Below are positions 33,861 to 43,394 of a stretch of DNA of 64,000 bases, piece after piece. Positions within the stretch are counted from its first letter, which is position 1. The number at the start of each line of letters is the position of its first letter. Source of the DNA: Mycobacterium sp. MFM001. GTDB lineage: Bacteria; Actinomycetota; Actinomycetes; Mycobacteriales; Mycobacteriaceae. Where the stretch lies: positions 434,001 through 498,000 of the forward strand of contig NZ_BFAB01000001.1 of assembly GCF_003402475.1 (NCBI RefSeq), in the 5' to 3' direction. Below the pieces are notes generated by a model. That model saw only the letters and a program-made list of their open reading frames with translations, made no database searches and was not told where the DNA came from. The translations under genes and the position numbers were made by a program.

Positions 33861-35161
33861 TACCGTATCTCGTGTCGATCCAGCGACGCGTGCGTCAACG
33901 CGACAGCTACAGGCTGCCCGTTTTGCTGTCCAGAATTACCTGTTAGCCCGCGATCCGTCCAATTGGACGGCTGAACGGTCGACGAGCCCGCGTTGCTGGG
34001 CGACTTGCTGGGCGTCCCGGTGTCCGTGACGGTCGGCGCCGACGGCTGGGGCTGGGTGTTCTCGTCGCGGGAGTTGATCACGATGAGCACGGCAATGATG
34101 ATCGCCAGCGCGCCCAGCACGCCGGCCGCCCACAGCAGTGCACGCTGGCCGGACGAGAAGGTGCGACGGGGTGGCGGCGGTCGGTGTCCGCCGGTCGTCG
34201 GCCGTGATCGGCGCGCCGCCGGAGTACGGCCGCTGGGGTTGGTGACGGCTCTGGCTTTGGTTCCCGACGGGATGGAGGCTGGCGTGGCCCGCCCGGCTGC
34301 GGCCGCCTGGTTGGGGCGCGGCGGTCGGCGGCCCGCGCGGACCGCGGCGACCGCGTCGGCGAACGGCCCCCCGCTGCGGTAGCGCATGCCCGGATTTTTG
34401 ACCAGCGTGATCTCGATGAGTTCGCGCACGTTGGGCGGCAGCTCACTGGGCAGCGGCGGCGGCGGCTCCTTGATGTGCTTCATCGCCACCGTCAAGGCGC
34501 CATCACCGGTGAACGGCCGCTTGCCCGAAACACATTCGTAGCCAACCACTCCCAGCGAATAGACGTCACTGGCCGGGGTGGCGTCGTGTCCCAGCGCCTG
34601 CTCTGGGGCGATGTACTGGGCGGTGCCCATCACCATGCCGGTCTGGGTGACCGGCGCCGCGTCGACGGCCTTGGCGATGCCGAAGTCAGTGATCTTCACC
34701 TGGCCGGTGGGGGTGATCAGGATGTTGCCGGGTTTGACGTCGCGGTGCACCAGCCCGGCGGCGTGCGCCACCTGCAGCGCGCGGCCGGTCTGCTCGAGCA
34801 GGTCCAACGCGTGGCGTAGCGACAGCTTGCCCATGCGCTTGAGCACGGAGTTCAGCGGCTCCCCGTTGACCAGCTCCATCACCAGGTAGGCGGTGCGGCC
34901 CTCGCCGTTCATCTGGGTTTCGCCGTAGTCGTGGACGCTGGCGATCCCGGGGTGGTTGAGCATCGCGGTGGTGCGCGCCTCGGCGCGGAACCGCTCGATG
35001 AATTCGGGGTCGGAGGAGAACTCGCTCTTGAGTACCTTGACCGCGACACGACGACCCAGCCGGTTATCCACCGCCTCCCACACCTGGCCCATGCCGCCGG
35101 TGGCGATGAGGCGCTGCAGGCGATAGCGGCCAGACAGCGTCACCCCTACTCGCGGGCTCAT
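33860..35161 (-). CDS. pknA: Serine/threonine kinase PknA
   Basis: 433 residues. Kinase domain 13-275: K42, D141 (HRDVKPGN), DFG, activation-loop T172 and T174 (VTQTGMV). A Pro/Arg-rich juxtamembrane stretch, one membrane span (about 340-362) and a short Ser/Thr-rich outer tail without PASTA domains follow. It controls division and elongation with PknB. I chose ATG 35161 because it overlaps the pbpA stop and begins the conserved [13 protein letters not shown]; the upstream open frame is antiphase to pbpA. Confidence 0.97.
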   Translation of the reverse strand: MSPRVGVTLSGRYRLQRLIATGGMGQVWEAVDNRLGRRVAVKVLKSEFSSDPEFIERFRAEARTTAMLNHPGIASVHDYGETQMNGEGRTAYLVMELVNGEPLNSVLKRMGKLSLRHALDLLEQTGRALQVAHAAGLVHRDVKPGNILITPTGQVKITDFGIAKAVDAAPVTQTGMVMGTAQYIAPEQALGHDATPASDVYSLGVVGYECVSGKRPFTGDGALTVAMKHIKEPPPPLPSELPPNVRELIEITLVKNPGMRYRSGGPFADAVAAVRAGRRPPRPNQAAAAGRATPASIPSGTKARAVTNPSGRTPAARRSRPTTGGHRPPPPRRTFSSGQRALLWAAGVLGALAIIIAVLIVINSRDENTQPQPSAPTVTDTGTPSKSPSNAGSSTVQPSNWTDRGLTGNSGQQNGQPVAVALTHASLDRHEIR

Positions 35162-36633
35162 GGTCCTCCCTGCAGGGCGGCCTCGATCACCGCCCGTCCG
35201 ATCGGCGCGGCCAGCGCACCGCCGGTCGCGGACAGTCGGTCGGCGCCATCCTCCACCAGCACCGCAACAGCCACCTTCGGGGTCTGCGCGGGCGCGAAGG
35301 CGATGTACCACGCGTGCGGTGGGGTGTTGCGCGGGTCGGTGCCGTGTTCAGCGGTACCGGTCTTGGATGCGATCTGCACGCCGGGGATCGCCCCTTTCTG
35401 CTGTGTGACTTGCTCGGCGCCGACCATCAACTCTGTTAGCTTAGCCGCGACCTGCGGCGACACCGCACGGCGCTGTTCGTGCGGGGTGGCCGTGCCGATG
35501 TTGGCCAGGTCCGGCCCCTTGAGGCTATCGACCAGGTACGGCCGCATGGTCACTCCGGCGTTGGCGATGGTCGCGGCCACCAGCGCGTTCTGCAACGGCG
35601 TCAGCGCGACGTCCTTCTGCCCGATGCTCGACATGCCCAGCGCGGCCGCATCCGGGATCGGGCCCAGGGTGGACTCCGCAACTTGCAGCGGAATGGGATC
35701 CGGCGCGGCGTCCAGACCGAACGACTGCGCGGTACTGCGCAGGGCATCGGCGCCGGTGAGCATGCCGAGCTGCACGAACGCGGTATTGCAGGAGTGCGCA
35801 AAGGCCTCGCGCAGCGACACCGTCGGCTCCTGGCCGCAGGAGGTGCCGCCGTAGTTCTCGAGCGTGGCGCTGCTGTCGGGCAGCGGAATCTTCGGGGCCG
35901 CGGTCAGCTGCTCGTCCTCGGTGGCGCCGGACTGCAGGGCGGCGGCGGTGGTGATGACTTTGAATGTCGAACCGGGAGGGTAGGTTTCGGCGATCGCACG
36001 GTTGGTCAGCGGTGAAGCCGGGTCGTCGCGCAGCCGTTGCCAGGCCTGTGACTGCTCCTCGGCGTTGTGTGACGCCAGCAGGTTGGGGTCATACGACGGC
36101 GACGACACCAGCGCCAGGATTTTGCCGGTGGACGGTTCCAGCGCCACGACCGCGCCCCGACACGCCCCGCCGCAGCCCTGCTGCATGGCGTCCCAGGCGG
36201 CCTGCTGGACATGCGGATTGATCGTGGTGTCGACGTTGCCGCCGCGCGGGTCGCGGCCGGTGAAGAAGTCGGCCAGCCGGCGGCCGAACAGCCGCTGGTC
36301 GGAGCCGTTGAGCAGCTGGTCTTCGGCGCGTTCCAGTCCGGTGCTGGAATAGCGCAGCGAGTAGAAGCCGGTCACCGGCGCATACACCGCGGGGTCGGGA
36401 TAGACCCGCAGGAAACGAAAGCGGTTGTCGGTGGCCACCGAATAGGCCAGCAGTTGCCCGCCGGCGGTGATCTGGCCGCGCTGGCGCGAGTACTCGTCGA
36501 GCAGGACCCGCTGGTTACGGGGGTCGGCGCGCAGCCCGTCGGCGGTGAACACCTGAGTGAGGGTGGCGTTGAACAGCAGCAAGACAATCAGCGCCATCAC
36601 GGTCAGCGAGATCCGGCGCAGGGAGGCATTCAT
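35158..36633 (-). CDS. pbpA: Penicillin-binding protein PbpA (class B transpeptidase)
   Basis: 491 residues, the same length as Rv0016c. One N-terminal membrane anchor (about 9-28), a dimerisation/pedestal domain, and a transpeptidase domain with S222-x-x-K225 (PPGSTFK), S281-C-N283 and K424-T-G426. It cross-links peptidoglycan together with the SEDS polymerase RodA encoded just upstream in the operon (ATGA overlap). ATG 36633 ([10 protein letters not shown]) is the conserved start. Confidence 0.97.
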   Translation of the reverse strand: MNASLRRISLTVMALIVLLLFNATLTQVFTADGLRADPRNQRVLLDEYSRQRGQITAGGQLLAYSVATDNRFRFLRVYPDPAVYAPVTGFYSLRYSSTGLERAEDQLLNGSDQRLFGRRLADFFTGRDPRGGNVDTTINPHVQQAAWDAMQQGCGGACRGAVVALEPSTGKILALVSSPSYDPNLLASHNAEEQSQAWQRLRDDPASPLTNRAIAETYPPGSTFKVITTAAALQSGATEDEQLTAAPKIPLPDSSATLENYGGTSCGQEPTVSLREAFAHSCNTAFVQLGMLTGADALRSTAQSFGLDAAPDPIPLQVAESTLGPIPDAAALGMSSIGQKDVALTPLQNALVAATIANAGVTMRPYLVDSLKGPDLANIGTATPHEQRRAVSPQVAAKLTELMVGAEQVTQQKGAIPGVQIASKTGTAEHGTDPRNTPPHAWYIAFAPAQTPKVAVAVLVEDGADRLSATGGALAAPIGRAVIEAALQGGP

Positions 36634-38069
36634 ACCCGCTCGATCACCTCGGTGCTGGCCGCCGCGATCGGCGACGTGTTGCGCGGGCGGGCACGGAACG
36701 GGCGTCGCGCGGCGTGTGAGATGCGCACCAGAATGGCCAGCAGCACATAGTTGGCCAGCAGCGACGAGCCGCCGTAGGACATCCACGGCGTGGTCAGTCC
36801 GGTCAGCGGAATGAGTTTGGTGACGCCGCCGACGACGATGAACAGCTGGATGGCCAGGGTGGACGACAGGCCCGCGGCCAGCAGCTTGCCGAAGCTGTCG
36901 CGCACCGCGATCGCCGTACGCAGCCCGCGGATGATCACGATCGTGTAGAGCATGAGAATGCCTGCGAGACCGACCAATCCGAGTTCCTCGCCGAACGCGG
37001 CGATGATGAAATCGGTCGACGCCGCGGGCACGGTATCGGGTTGGCCGTTGCCCAGGCCGGTCCCGAAGATACCGCCCGTGGCGAAGCTGAACAGCGACTG
37101 CACCATCTGGTAGCCGTTGCCGTCGGGGTCGGCGAACGGGTCCATCCACGTCTGGACCCGTACCCGGACGTGGTCGAAAACGTAGTACGCCGCAACGCTT
37201 CCCAGCGCGAACAGCGCCAGCCCGATCACGACCCAACTGAACCGCTGGGTCGCAAGGTAAACCACGACCAGGAACGACGCGTACAGCAATAGCGAAGTGC
37301 CCAAGTCCTTTTCGAAGATCATCACGCCGACGGAGATCACCCAGGCGGCCAGCAGCGGCGCGAGATCACGGGGGCGGGGCAGGTCCATGCCCAGGACGTG
37401 CTTGCCGGCGCTGGTGAACAGCCCGCGTTTGGCCACCAGCACCGCCGAGAAAAAGATGAGGAGCAAGATCTTGGAGAACTCGGCGGGCTGAATCGAGAAG
37501 CCCGGCAACCGAATCCAGATTTTGGCGCCGTTCTGTTCGGAGAACGACGCCGGCAGCATCGCGGGAATCGCCAACAGCACCAAGCCGGCCAGCCCGCTGA
37601 GGTAGCCGTAGCGGGCCAGTTGCCGGTGATCCTTCAGCGAGCTCACCACGAACGCGAACGCGGCCACCCCGACCACGGTCCACAGCATCTGCTGGTTGGC
37701 GCTGGGGCCGCTGTGGCGGCCGGGGCCGGCGAGGTCGAGCCGGTGGATCATCACCAGACCCAAGCCGTTGAGCAGGGCTACCACCGGCAACAGCAGCGGA
37801 TCCGCGTAGGGCGCGAACCGCCGGATGGCCAGATGCGCGCCGACGAAGACGGCCAGGAAGGCCGCGGCGTAAGTCACCAGGTCCCAACGTAATCCGCGAT
37901 CCTGGTTGGCCTGGACGATCGTCAATGCCGCCGCGGTGATCACGGTGGCGAAGCACAGCAACAGCAGCTCCGCGTTGCGCCGAGTCGGAAGCGGAGGAGT
38001 TACGGCGACCGGTGGCTGCGGCGCGGTGCTCAACTCGCGCGTCGCCTCGTCGTCCCCGGCGCGGGTCAT
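36630..38069 (-). CDS. rodA: SEDS peptidoglycan glycosyltransferase RodA
   Basis: 479 residues, FtsW/RodA/SpoVE family with about ten or more membrane helices. It polymerises lipid II into glycan strands; PbpA is the likely transpeptidase partner. The family blocks QPAEFSKILLL (about 199) and PLTGLTTPWMSYGGSS (about 412) are present. The start ATG 38069 (MTRAGDDEATREL) overlaps the pstP stop (ATGA). Confidence 0.95.
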   Translation of the reverse strand: MTRAGDDEATRELSTAPQPPVAVTPPLPTRRNAELLLLCFATVITAAALTIVQANQDRGLRWDLVTYAAAFLAVFVGAHLAIRRFAPYADPLLLPVVALLNGLGLVMIHRLDLAGPGRHSGPSANQQMLWTVVGVAAFAFVVSSLKDHRQLARYGYLSGLAGLVLLAIPAMLPASFSEQNGAKIWIRLPGFSIQPAEFSKILLLIFFSAVLVAKRGLFTSAGKHVLGMDLPRPRDLAPLLAAWVISVGVMIFEKDLGTSLLLYASFLVVVYLATQRFSWVVIGLALFALGSVAAYYVFDHVRVRVQTWMDPFADPDGNGYQMVQSLFSFATGGIFGTGLGNGQPDTVPAASTDFIIAAFGEELGLVGLAGILMLYTIVIIRGLRTAIAVRDSFGKLLAAGLSSTLAIQLFIVVGGVTKLIPLTGLTTPWMSYGGSSLLANYVLLAILVRISHAARRPFRARPRNTSPIAAASTEVIERV

Positions 38070-39502
38070 GCCGCCGCCCGGCAATCGGTTCCTGGCTCGG
38101 GTGGCGGCGGGGGAAGTGCAGTCACTGTGGGCGCTGTGGTCGTCGGCGACGAACTCGGTGCGCCCGGTTCCGGTGTGCGGCTGGTGGTCGGCGGAGTCTG
38201 CGGCGCGGTCGACGGCGGCGAGGTGGCGCGCGGCGGCGGGCACGGCGGCAACAAGGAACCGGCTTGCAGTTGGTGAAGTTGCGCGATGGCGTCCTCGAGA
38301 GTTCCGGCCGGCAACCCCGCCGCGACCTGAGCACGTTCCGACGGACGCAGGTCGGACAGCTTCATCGGACGGCAGTTCAGCGTGCCCTTGGATTGGCCGT
38401 AGCTGATCTGCGACAGCTCGTTGCGGCCGTTGAGGCAGCCGACCAGATAGGGCTCGTGTAGGGGGAAGCCCAGGATCGAACCCTGGATGCCGCGCATGAT
38501 CGACACGTTGCCGTTGTAGGCGGCGACGTAATAGTTGCTGCGAATCACCGTGCGCCCGACCGCTAGGCCGGACAGGATCAGCAGCACCACCAGCGCGGCG
38601 CCGATCGCCATCCGCCGTCGCGATCGCCGCGGGCGTGGGAACGTATCTATTTGCGGCAGAACGCGTTTGACGACGCTCTTGCGGGGATTGATGGCCGAGG
38701 CCCGCCCGGCGGCGGTGTTGGGCCGGGTGAGTTGGTCCTCGTCGCCCGATACCGCGCCCGCGATGATCGGCTGGGTGGGCCCGTAGTTGTCTTCGACGAC
38801 GTCGGCCACCACGACGGTCACGTTGTCGGGTCCCCCGCCGCGCAGCGCCAGTTCGATGAGGCGGTCGGCGGCCTCGACGACGTCGGGTATCTTCAGCGCC
38901 TCGAGGATGGTCTCGTCGCTGACCGGATCCGAGAGCCCGTCGGAGCACAGCAGGTAGCGATCGCCCGCGTGTACCTCGCGCATGGTCAGGGTCGGCTCTA
39001 CCTCGTGACCGGTCAGTGCGCGCATGATCAACGAGCGCTGCGGGTGGCTGTGCGCCTCTTCCCGGGTGATGCGTCCCTCGTCGACCAGTGTCTGGACAAA
39101 CGTGTCGTCCTTGGTGATCTGGGTCAGCTCGCCGTCGCGCAGCAGGTACCCGCGCGAGTCGCCGATATGGACCAGCCCAAGCCGGTTGCCCGCGAACAGA
39201 ATTGCGGTGAGCGTGGTGCCCATTCCCTCGAGATCGGGGTCCATCTCCACCTGGGCCGCGATCGCCGAGTTGCCGGACCGTACCGCGGCGTCGAGCTTGG
39301 CCAGCAGATCGCCGCCGGGTTCGTCGTCGTCGAGGTGGGCCAGCGCGGCGATCACCAACTGCGAGGCCACTTCGCCGGCTGCGTGACCACCCATGCCGTC
39401 GGCCAGAGCCAGCAGCCGAGCGCCGGCATAGACCGAGTCTTCGTTGTTGGAGCGCACCAGGCCGACATCACTGCGAGCCGCATAACGCAAGACCAGGGTC
39501 AC
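38066..39502 (-). CDS. pstP: Serine/threonine phosphatase PstP
   Basis: 478 residues, PP2C family. Cytoplasmic catalytic domain 5-240 with metal-binding D35 in LADGMGGH and the late GGPDNVTVVV. A basic linker, one membrane span (about 300-322) and an extracytoplasmic region ending in a Pro/Thr-rich tail follow. It removes phosphate from PknA/PknB targets. GTG start at 39502 overlapping the fhaB stop. Somewhat shorter than Rv0018c (514), with the difference mainly in the Pro-rich tail. Confidence 0.95.
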   Translation of the reverse strand: MTLVLRYAARSDVGLVRSNNEDSVYAGARLLALADGMGGHAAGEVASQLVIAALAHLDDDEPGGDLLAKLDAAVRSGNSAIAAQVEMDPDLEGMGTTLTAILFAGNRLGLVHIGDSRGYLLRDGELTQITKDDTFVQTLVDEGRITREEAHSHPQRSLIMRALTGHEVEPTLTMREVHAGDRYLLCSDGLSDPVSDETILEALKIPDVVEAADRLIELALRGGGPDNVTVVVADVVEDNYGPTQPIIAGAVSGDEDQLTRPNTAAGRASAINPRKSVVKRVLPQIDTFPRPRRSRRRMAIGAALVVLLILSGLAVGRTVIRSNYYVAAYNGNVSIMRGIQGSILGFPLHEPYLVGCLNGRNELSQISYGQSKGTLNCRPMKLSDLRPSERAQVAAGLPAGTLEDAIAQLHQLQAGSLLPPCPPPRATSPPSTAPQTPPTTSRTPEPGAPSSSPTTTAPTVTALPPPPPEPGTDCRAAA

Positions 39503-39966
39503 GGGCGCAACTCGATTACAGTTTTGCCGATGCGAACCGGCGTGCCAATGGGAACCCGTACCGCCGTCGTCACTTTCGCCCTGTCAAGGTAAGTACCGTT
39601 GGTCGATCCTAAGTCCTCGACGTACCATTCCGAGCCTCGCTGGGATAGCCGCGCGTGCCGCGTCGAAGCGTAGTCATCGGTGAGCACCAAGGTCGAATCG
39701 TCGGCGCGGCCGATCAGCACCGGCTGGCCGCTCAACGTGATTCGCGCGCCCACCAGCGACCCTTCGGTCACCACCAGGTAGCGGGCAGCGGTGCGACGCT
39801 GCCGCGACGGCAGCAGGGTGCCGCGTAACGCCAAGCCGCGCCGCACCATGACCGCGCCGGTCGGCGCGTAGATGTCGGTGCGCAAAATTCGCAACACCGA
39901 CCAAATGAACAGCCATAGCAGCATCAAGAATCCGGCGCGCGTCAGCTGCAGTACCAATCCCTGCAT
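39499..39966 (-). CDS. fhaB: FHA-domain protein FhaB (FipA)
   Basis: 155 residues from ATG 39966 (MQGLVLQLTRAG), the same length as Rv0019c. One membrane helix (about 10-28), T36 (APTG, the known PknA phosphorylation site) and a C-terminal FHA domain (about 78-150: GRADDS, STRHARL, STNGTYLD) that reads phosphothreonine. It links FtsZ and FtsQ under oxidative stress in M. tuberculosis. The eight upstream in-frame residues are not conserved. Confidence 0.93.
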   Translation of the reverse strand: MQGLVLQLTRAGFLMLLWLFIWSVLRILRTDIYAPTGAVMVRRGLALRGTLLPSRQRRTAARYLVVTEGSLVGARITLSGQPVLIGRADDSTLVLTDDYASTRHARLSQRGSEWYVEDLGSTNGTYLDRAKVTTAVRVPIGTPVRIGKTVIELRP

Positions 39967-40090
39967 CTGGCGTCCTCTCCGTCCTGGCACCGCTTACTCC
40001 GCCCCGCGATACCGAGCACATCAGCAACGTCACGATACTTGGACAGCGCTTCACGCGGGGTGAAGCTGGATAGCTTGCCCGGCTGTGAGC

Positions 40091-41689
40091 TCAGTGAATA
40101 TGGACGATGATCTCCGAATGGCCCAGGCGGATCACGTCACCATCAGCAAGCTGCCACTCCTGCACCGGCGCGTTGTTGACGGTGGTGCCGTTGGTGGAGT
40201 TGAGGTCGGACAGTAGCGCGACCTGTCCGTCCCAGCGGATTTCCAAGTGGCGACGCGACACCCCGGTGTCGGGCAACCGGAACTGTGCGTCTTGTCCGCG
40301 GCCGATGATGTTGGCGCCTTCACGCAGCTGGTAAGTCCGCCCGCTGCCGTCGTCGAGTTGCAGCGTGACGGTGGTGCCGGTGGCCCCGTAAGCGCCCTGA
40401 CCATAACCGCCGTAGCCGCCGGCTCCTGCCTGGCCGTAGTCGTAGTCGCGGCCCGCCGGTTCGGCATAGCCTCCGGCCGCCGGGGCGTACCCGCCACCGG
40501 CCGGACCGGCGTCGGGGTAGCGACCGTAATCGGCTTGGCCGTAATCCTGGCGTCCGTAGCCCGGTGCGCCTTGGTAGCCCTGGTCGTAGCCGCCCTGGTC
40601 CGGGTACGCCGCTCGCTGGTCGGGTTGCGCGTAGCCGCCCTCGTCGTGGCGGGCCGGCCCGCGGCCGTAGTCGCCGTACTCGCCGTAACCCTGGCCGGCG
40701 GGCTGGCCGCCGTAGCCGCCCTGTCGATAGCCGGCGTCGTAGCCCGGGGCGCCGTAGCCGCCGGCCGGGCGCTGTTCGTACGGCGGGTAGCCGCCGCCCT
40801 GCTCGGGGTAGCCGCCCTGCTCCTGGTAGCCGCCCTGCTCGGGGTAGCCCCGCTGGTCGGAGTACCCGCCTTGATCCTGGTAGCCACGCTGGTCCGGGTA
40901 GCCGCCGCCGCCCTGCTCGGGGTAGGCGCCCTGTTCGGGGTAGCCGCGCTGCTCTTGGTAGCCGCGCTGGTCGGGGTAGCCGCCCTGCTCCGGGTAGCCG
41001 CCCTGCTCGGGGTAGCCGCCCTGGTCGGGGTAGCCGCCCTGGTCGGGCTGCCTCGGCGGATAGCCGCGCTGGTCGGGATAACCACCGGACTCCGGTGGAT
41101 ACGGGCCCCGCGGATCCTGGCCGCCCCGGGGTTCGTCGGCCCCGCGGCCGTAGGGGTCCTCGTAGTAATCGTCACCGGGCCGCCCCTGCCCCTGGCCGCC
41201 GCGATAGCTCGAATTCTCAGTCATCGGTGGTACTCCTGGTTCTGCGCGGAACGCATGATCTGATTGTGGCGGGGCGAAATCGCTGACGGTCGGGCGGGGC
41301 TCCACGTCGGGGTTGACAGCGCCGCGGGCGCGGAACTGCCCGGTGTGCAGGTTCGACGACTGCTCGAACCGAACGACCACATCACCATACGTTTGCCACC
41401 CCTGTTCGCCGATGTATGCCGCCAAGTGCTTAGCGAATGCGTCGGAAGTGAGAGCCGGGTCGGTGCCCACTTTCTGGTAGTCGTGCATACCGAGGGTAAT
41501 GATGTATTCGTTCGGAGCCAAAAGGCGATTGCCCTGCAGCGGCCGAATACCGTCAGCCGCTTCCCGGCGCAGCTGGGCCTCGAGCTCTTGCGGGACGATG
41601 GAGCCGCCGAACACTCGGGCAAACGCATCACCGACGGTGGCCTCGAGTTTGCGCTCGATTCGTTGAACTAGCCCCTTCTGGCTGCTCAT
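40091..41689 (-). CDS. fhaA: FHA-domain protein FhaA
   Basis: 532 residues from ATG 41689 ([15 protein letters not shown]). An N-terminal DUF3662 domain (about 1-125) is followed by a 300-residue low-complexity region rich in Gly, Tyr, Pro, Gln and Asp with repeated [12 protein letters not shown] units, and a C-terminal FHA domain (about 440-530: [27 protein letters not shown]). The FHA domain binds the phosphorylated pseudokinase of MviN and slows late peptidoglycan synthesis. First gene of the operon down to pknB. Confidence 0.96.
   Translation of the reverse strand: MSSQKGLVQRIERKLEATVGDAFARVFGGSIVPQELEAQLRREAADGIRPLQGNRLLAPNEYIITLGMHDYQKVGTDPALTSDAFAKHLAAYIGEQGWQTYGDVVVRFEQSSNLHTGQFRARGAVNPDVEPRPTVSDFAPPQSDHAFRAEPGVPPMTENSSYRGGQGQGRPGDDYYEDPYGRGADEPRGGQDPRGPYPPESGGYPDQRGYPPRQPDQGGYPDQGGYPEQGGYPEQGGYPDQRGYQEQRGYPEQGAYPEQGGGGYPDQRGYQDQGGYSDQRGYPEQGGYQEQGGYPEQGGGYPPYEQRPAGGYGAPGYDAGYRQGGYGGQPAGQGYGEYGDYGRGPARHDEGGYAQPDQRAAYPDQGGYDQGYQGAPGYGRQDYGQADYGRYPDAGPAGGGYAPAAGGYAEPAGRDYDYGQAGAGGYGGYGQGAYGATGTTVTLQLDDGSGRTYQLREGANIIGRGQDAQFRLPDTGVSRRHLEIRWDGQVALLSDLNSTNGTTVNNAPVQEWQLADGDVIRLGHSEIIVHIH
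40790..41085. repeat. Tandem [12 protein letters not shown] coding repeats in fhaA
   Basis: About 15 imperfect 18-base units encode G-G/R-Y-P/Q-D/E-Q in the central part of FhaA. Units differ mostly at synonymous or conservative positions, as expected for a slippage-prone coding minisatellite. Unit count is likely to vary between strains. Confidence 0.8.
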
Positions 41690-41935
41690 GTCCGGCGCCT
41701 GCCTTACTCGTTTTGCTGCCTCGCCGCTGCAGGGCGGACGACCTCCCTCGCGTCGTATCACCCGTGTTTCTTCTCAAATGGTATCGGGCCAGCACAGCCG
41801 GGCGGCACCTTCAGAACTCTGAGAATCGCATCTCGGCAGGTCACCGACCATCGAGCGCGCACGACCTGCCCATTCGGGGCACTGGCACGATTGGGGAAGC
41901 CAACTATTACAGTGGTAATCTCCACCGGTTGTTTA

Positions 41936-42021
41936 GGGCGAGTGGCGGAATGGCAGACGCGCTGGCTTCAGGTGCCAGTGTCCTTCGGGACGTGGGGGTT
42001 CAAGTCCCCCTTCGCCCACCA
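41936..42021 (+). tRNA. leuT: tRNA-Leu (CAG)
   Basis: Class II tRNA with a long variable arm (TGTCCTTCGGGACG): acceptor GGGCGAG/TTCGCCC, anticodon CAG at 41969-41971, T arm GGGGG-TTCAAGT-CCCCC, discriminator A at 42018 and an encoded CCA to 42021. It marks the right border of the conserved origin region. The 246 bases between it and fhaA carry the fhaA promoter region but no gene. Confidence 0.97.
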
Positions 42022-42300
42022 TCTTGATCGAGACGTGTCATCGGGTGGCTGCGACGGGCGTCGCGACTCAGCCGATTTGAACGCGAAATGCAAACGGCAG
42101 CAACGGCTTCCAGAAGCGTGTGTGACGGCTCGGCCAATTCGGTAGCCAGTTAAGCCGCGCCAACTGACCGGAATCACCTCAAACCCATGGATATGTGGGA
42201 TGCGTGCGGTATTCGATCCCGGCTAGGGCTAAGCGGGCGGGTCATTATGATGCACGCTTACGAGCGGGGTGGGGGCCAACGCGCGGCACGTCGGCGGAAG

Positions 42301-43188
42301 GTGGAGTCAGTGGGGTGGATCAGCGATCGATGGCATGACCTGAGCGACTTCGGGTCCACCGCCTGGCTGGGCCTTGCGCTTTGGGTGATCGTCGTCGTCG
42401 CTCTCGCGGCCTTGGTTTACGTGCGCTACCACCTGGCCCGCGTTCGCAGACTGAGCTTCGAAGACCACCGACCGCAGGTCACGATGTTCATGGAGCCGCA
42501 TGCTGCGGACTGGCACCTGGTGGAACTCGTCGTTAGGAACTTCGGTCAGCGGACCGCGTATGACGTCCGGTTCCAATTCAACAACCCGCCCACCGTTGCC
42601 GAGTACGAGAACGCGTACGAGGGCATGGTCGACATCACCGAATTGCATCTGCCCGAGGAGCTGCCGGAACTGGCGCCCGGTCAGGAATGGCGCACTGTGT
42701 GGGATTCCGCCCTGGATCGTCACCAACTGGGCGGTGCTATTGCCTCGCGCTTCACCGGAACCGTCACCTACTACGACAGCCCGACGCCGGAAGGCCGGTG
42801 GAGCAATTACAAGGCGCGGCGACGCAAGCCGATCGAGACGAAAGTGGTGCTCGATTGGGGCACGCTTCCCCCGGTGCAGCGGATCGAATTGATGACGTCG
42901 CACGACTTGGCCAAGCGGGAGAAGCAGAAGCTGGAGTTGTTGCGCTGCTTGCTGACCTATTTCCAGGTCGCCAGTCAGGAAACCCGGCCCGAAGACGTGC
43001 GCAGTGAGATCGACCGGATCAAGCATGCGACGCAGGAAATTCGGAACCGGTGGCGCAGCAGGCAGCTCGAAGAACCGACTGACGTGCGCATGCGTCGGCC
43101 CCACTCGGCGCGCCCGCCGGCCCGTGACGGGCAACCGGAACCGGAGCCCAGTCGACGTCCGGGTCAGCCCGCCGAACGGCTCCCGTAG
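42301..43188 (+). CDS. Membrane-anchored protein of unknown function
   Basis: About 295 residues; I do not recognise a family. One N-terminal membrane span (about 21-44, AWLGLALWVIVVVALAALV) is followed by a cytoplasmic beta-rich domain (about 55-200: HLVELVVRNFGQRTAYDVRFQF, like a CARDB/Ig-like fold), then a charged helical stretch (about 200-260) and a Pro/Arg-rich tail. The start is uncertain: GTG 42301, GTG 42310, ATG 42247/42250 or 42187 are all in frame. It lies just inside the accessory block after tRNA-Leu and ahead of the orphan kinase, on the same strand. Confidence 0.7.
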   Translation: MESVGWISDRWHDLSDFGSTAWLGLALWVIVVVALAALVYVRYHLARVRRLSFEDHRPQVTMFMEPHAADWHLVELVVRNFGQRTAYDVRFQFNNPPTVAEYENAYEGMVDITELHLPEELPELAPGQEWRTVWDSALDRHQLGGAIASRFTGTVTYYDSPTPEGRWSNYKARRRKPIETKVVLDWGTLPPVQRIELMTSHDLAKREKQKLELLRCLLTYFQVASQETRPEDVRSEIDRIKHATQEIRNRWRSRQLEEPTDVRMRRPHSARPPARDGQPEPEPSRRPGQPAERLP

Positions 43189-43394
43189 AATTTATCTGCC
43201 TGACTGGCGCCGACTTGACGTGCTAACTAAGAGCCGAGTAGCCCTCTTAGGGTGGCTGCTACGGTAACCGTGTGACCAAAGTGCCGAGGAATTACCGTCG
43301 TAGTTGACGCACCCTGGCGTCGCGGTCGGCGGGTCTTCCGGAAGTTCGTCTCGCCGAGGCCGGTGGGGTCGTGGGTTGACTTAAGGAGTCGGCG

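Noticed and set aside
40790..41085. CRISPR-like array of regular repeats
   Set aside because: The repeats are contiguous 18-base coding units in frame with fhaA, without spacers and without cas genes.
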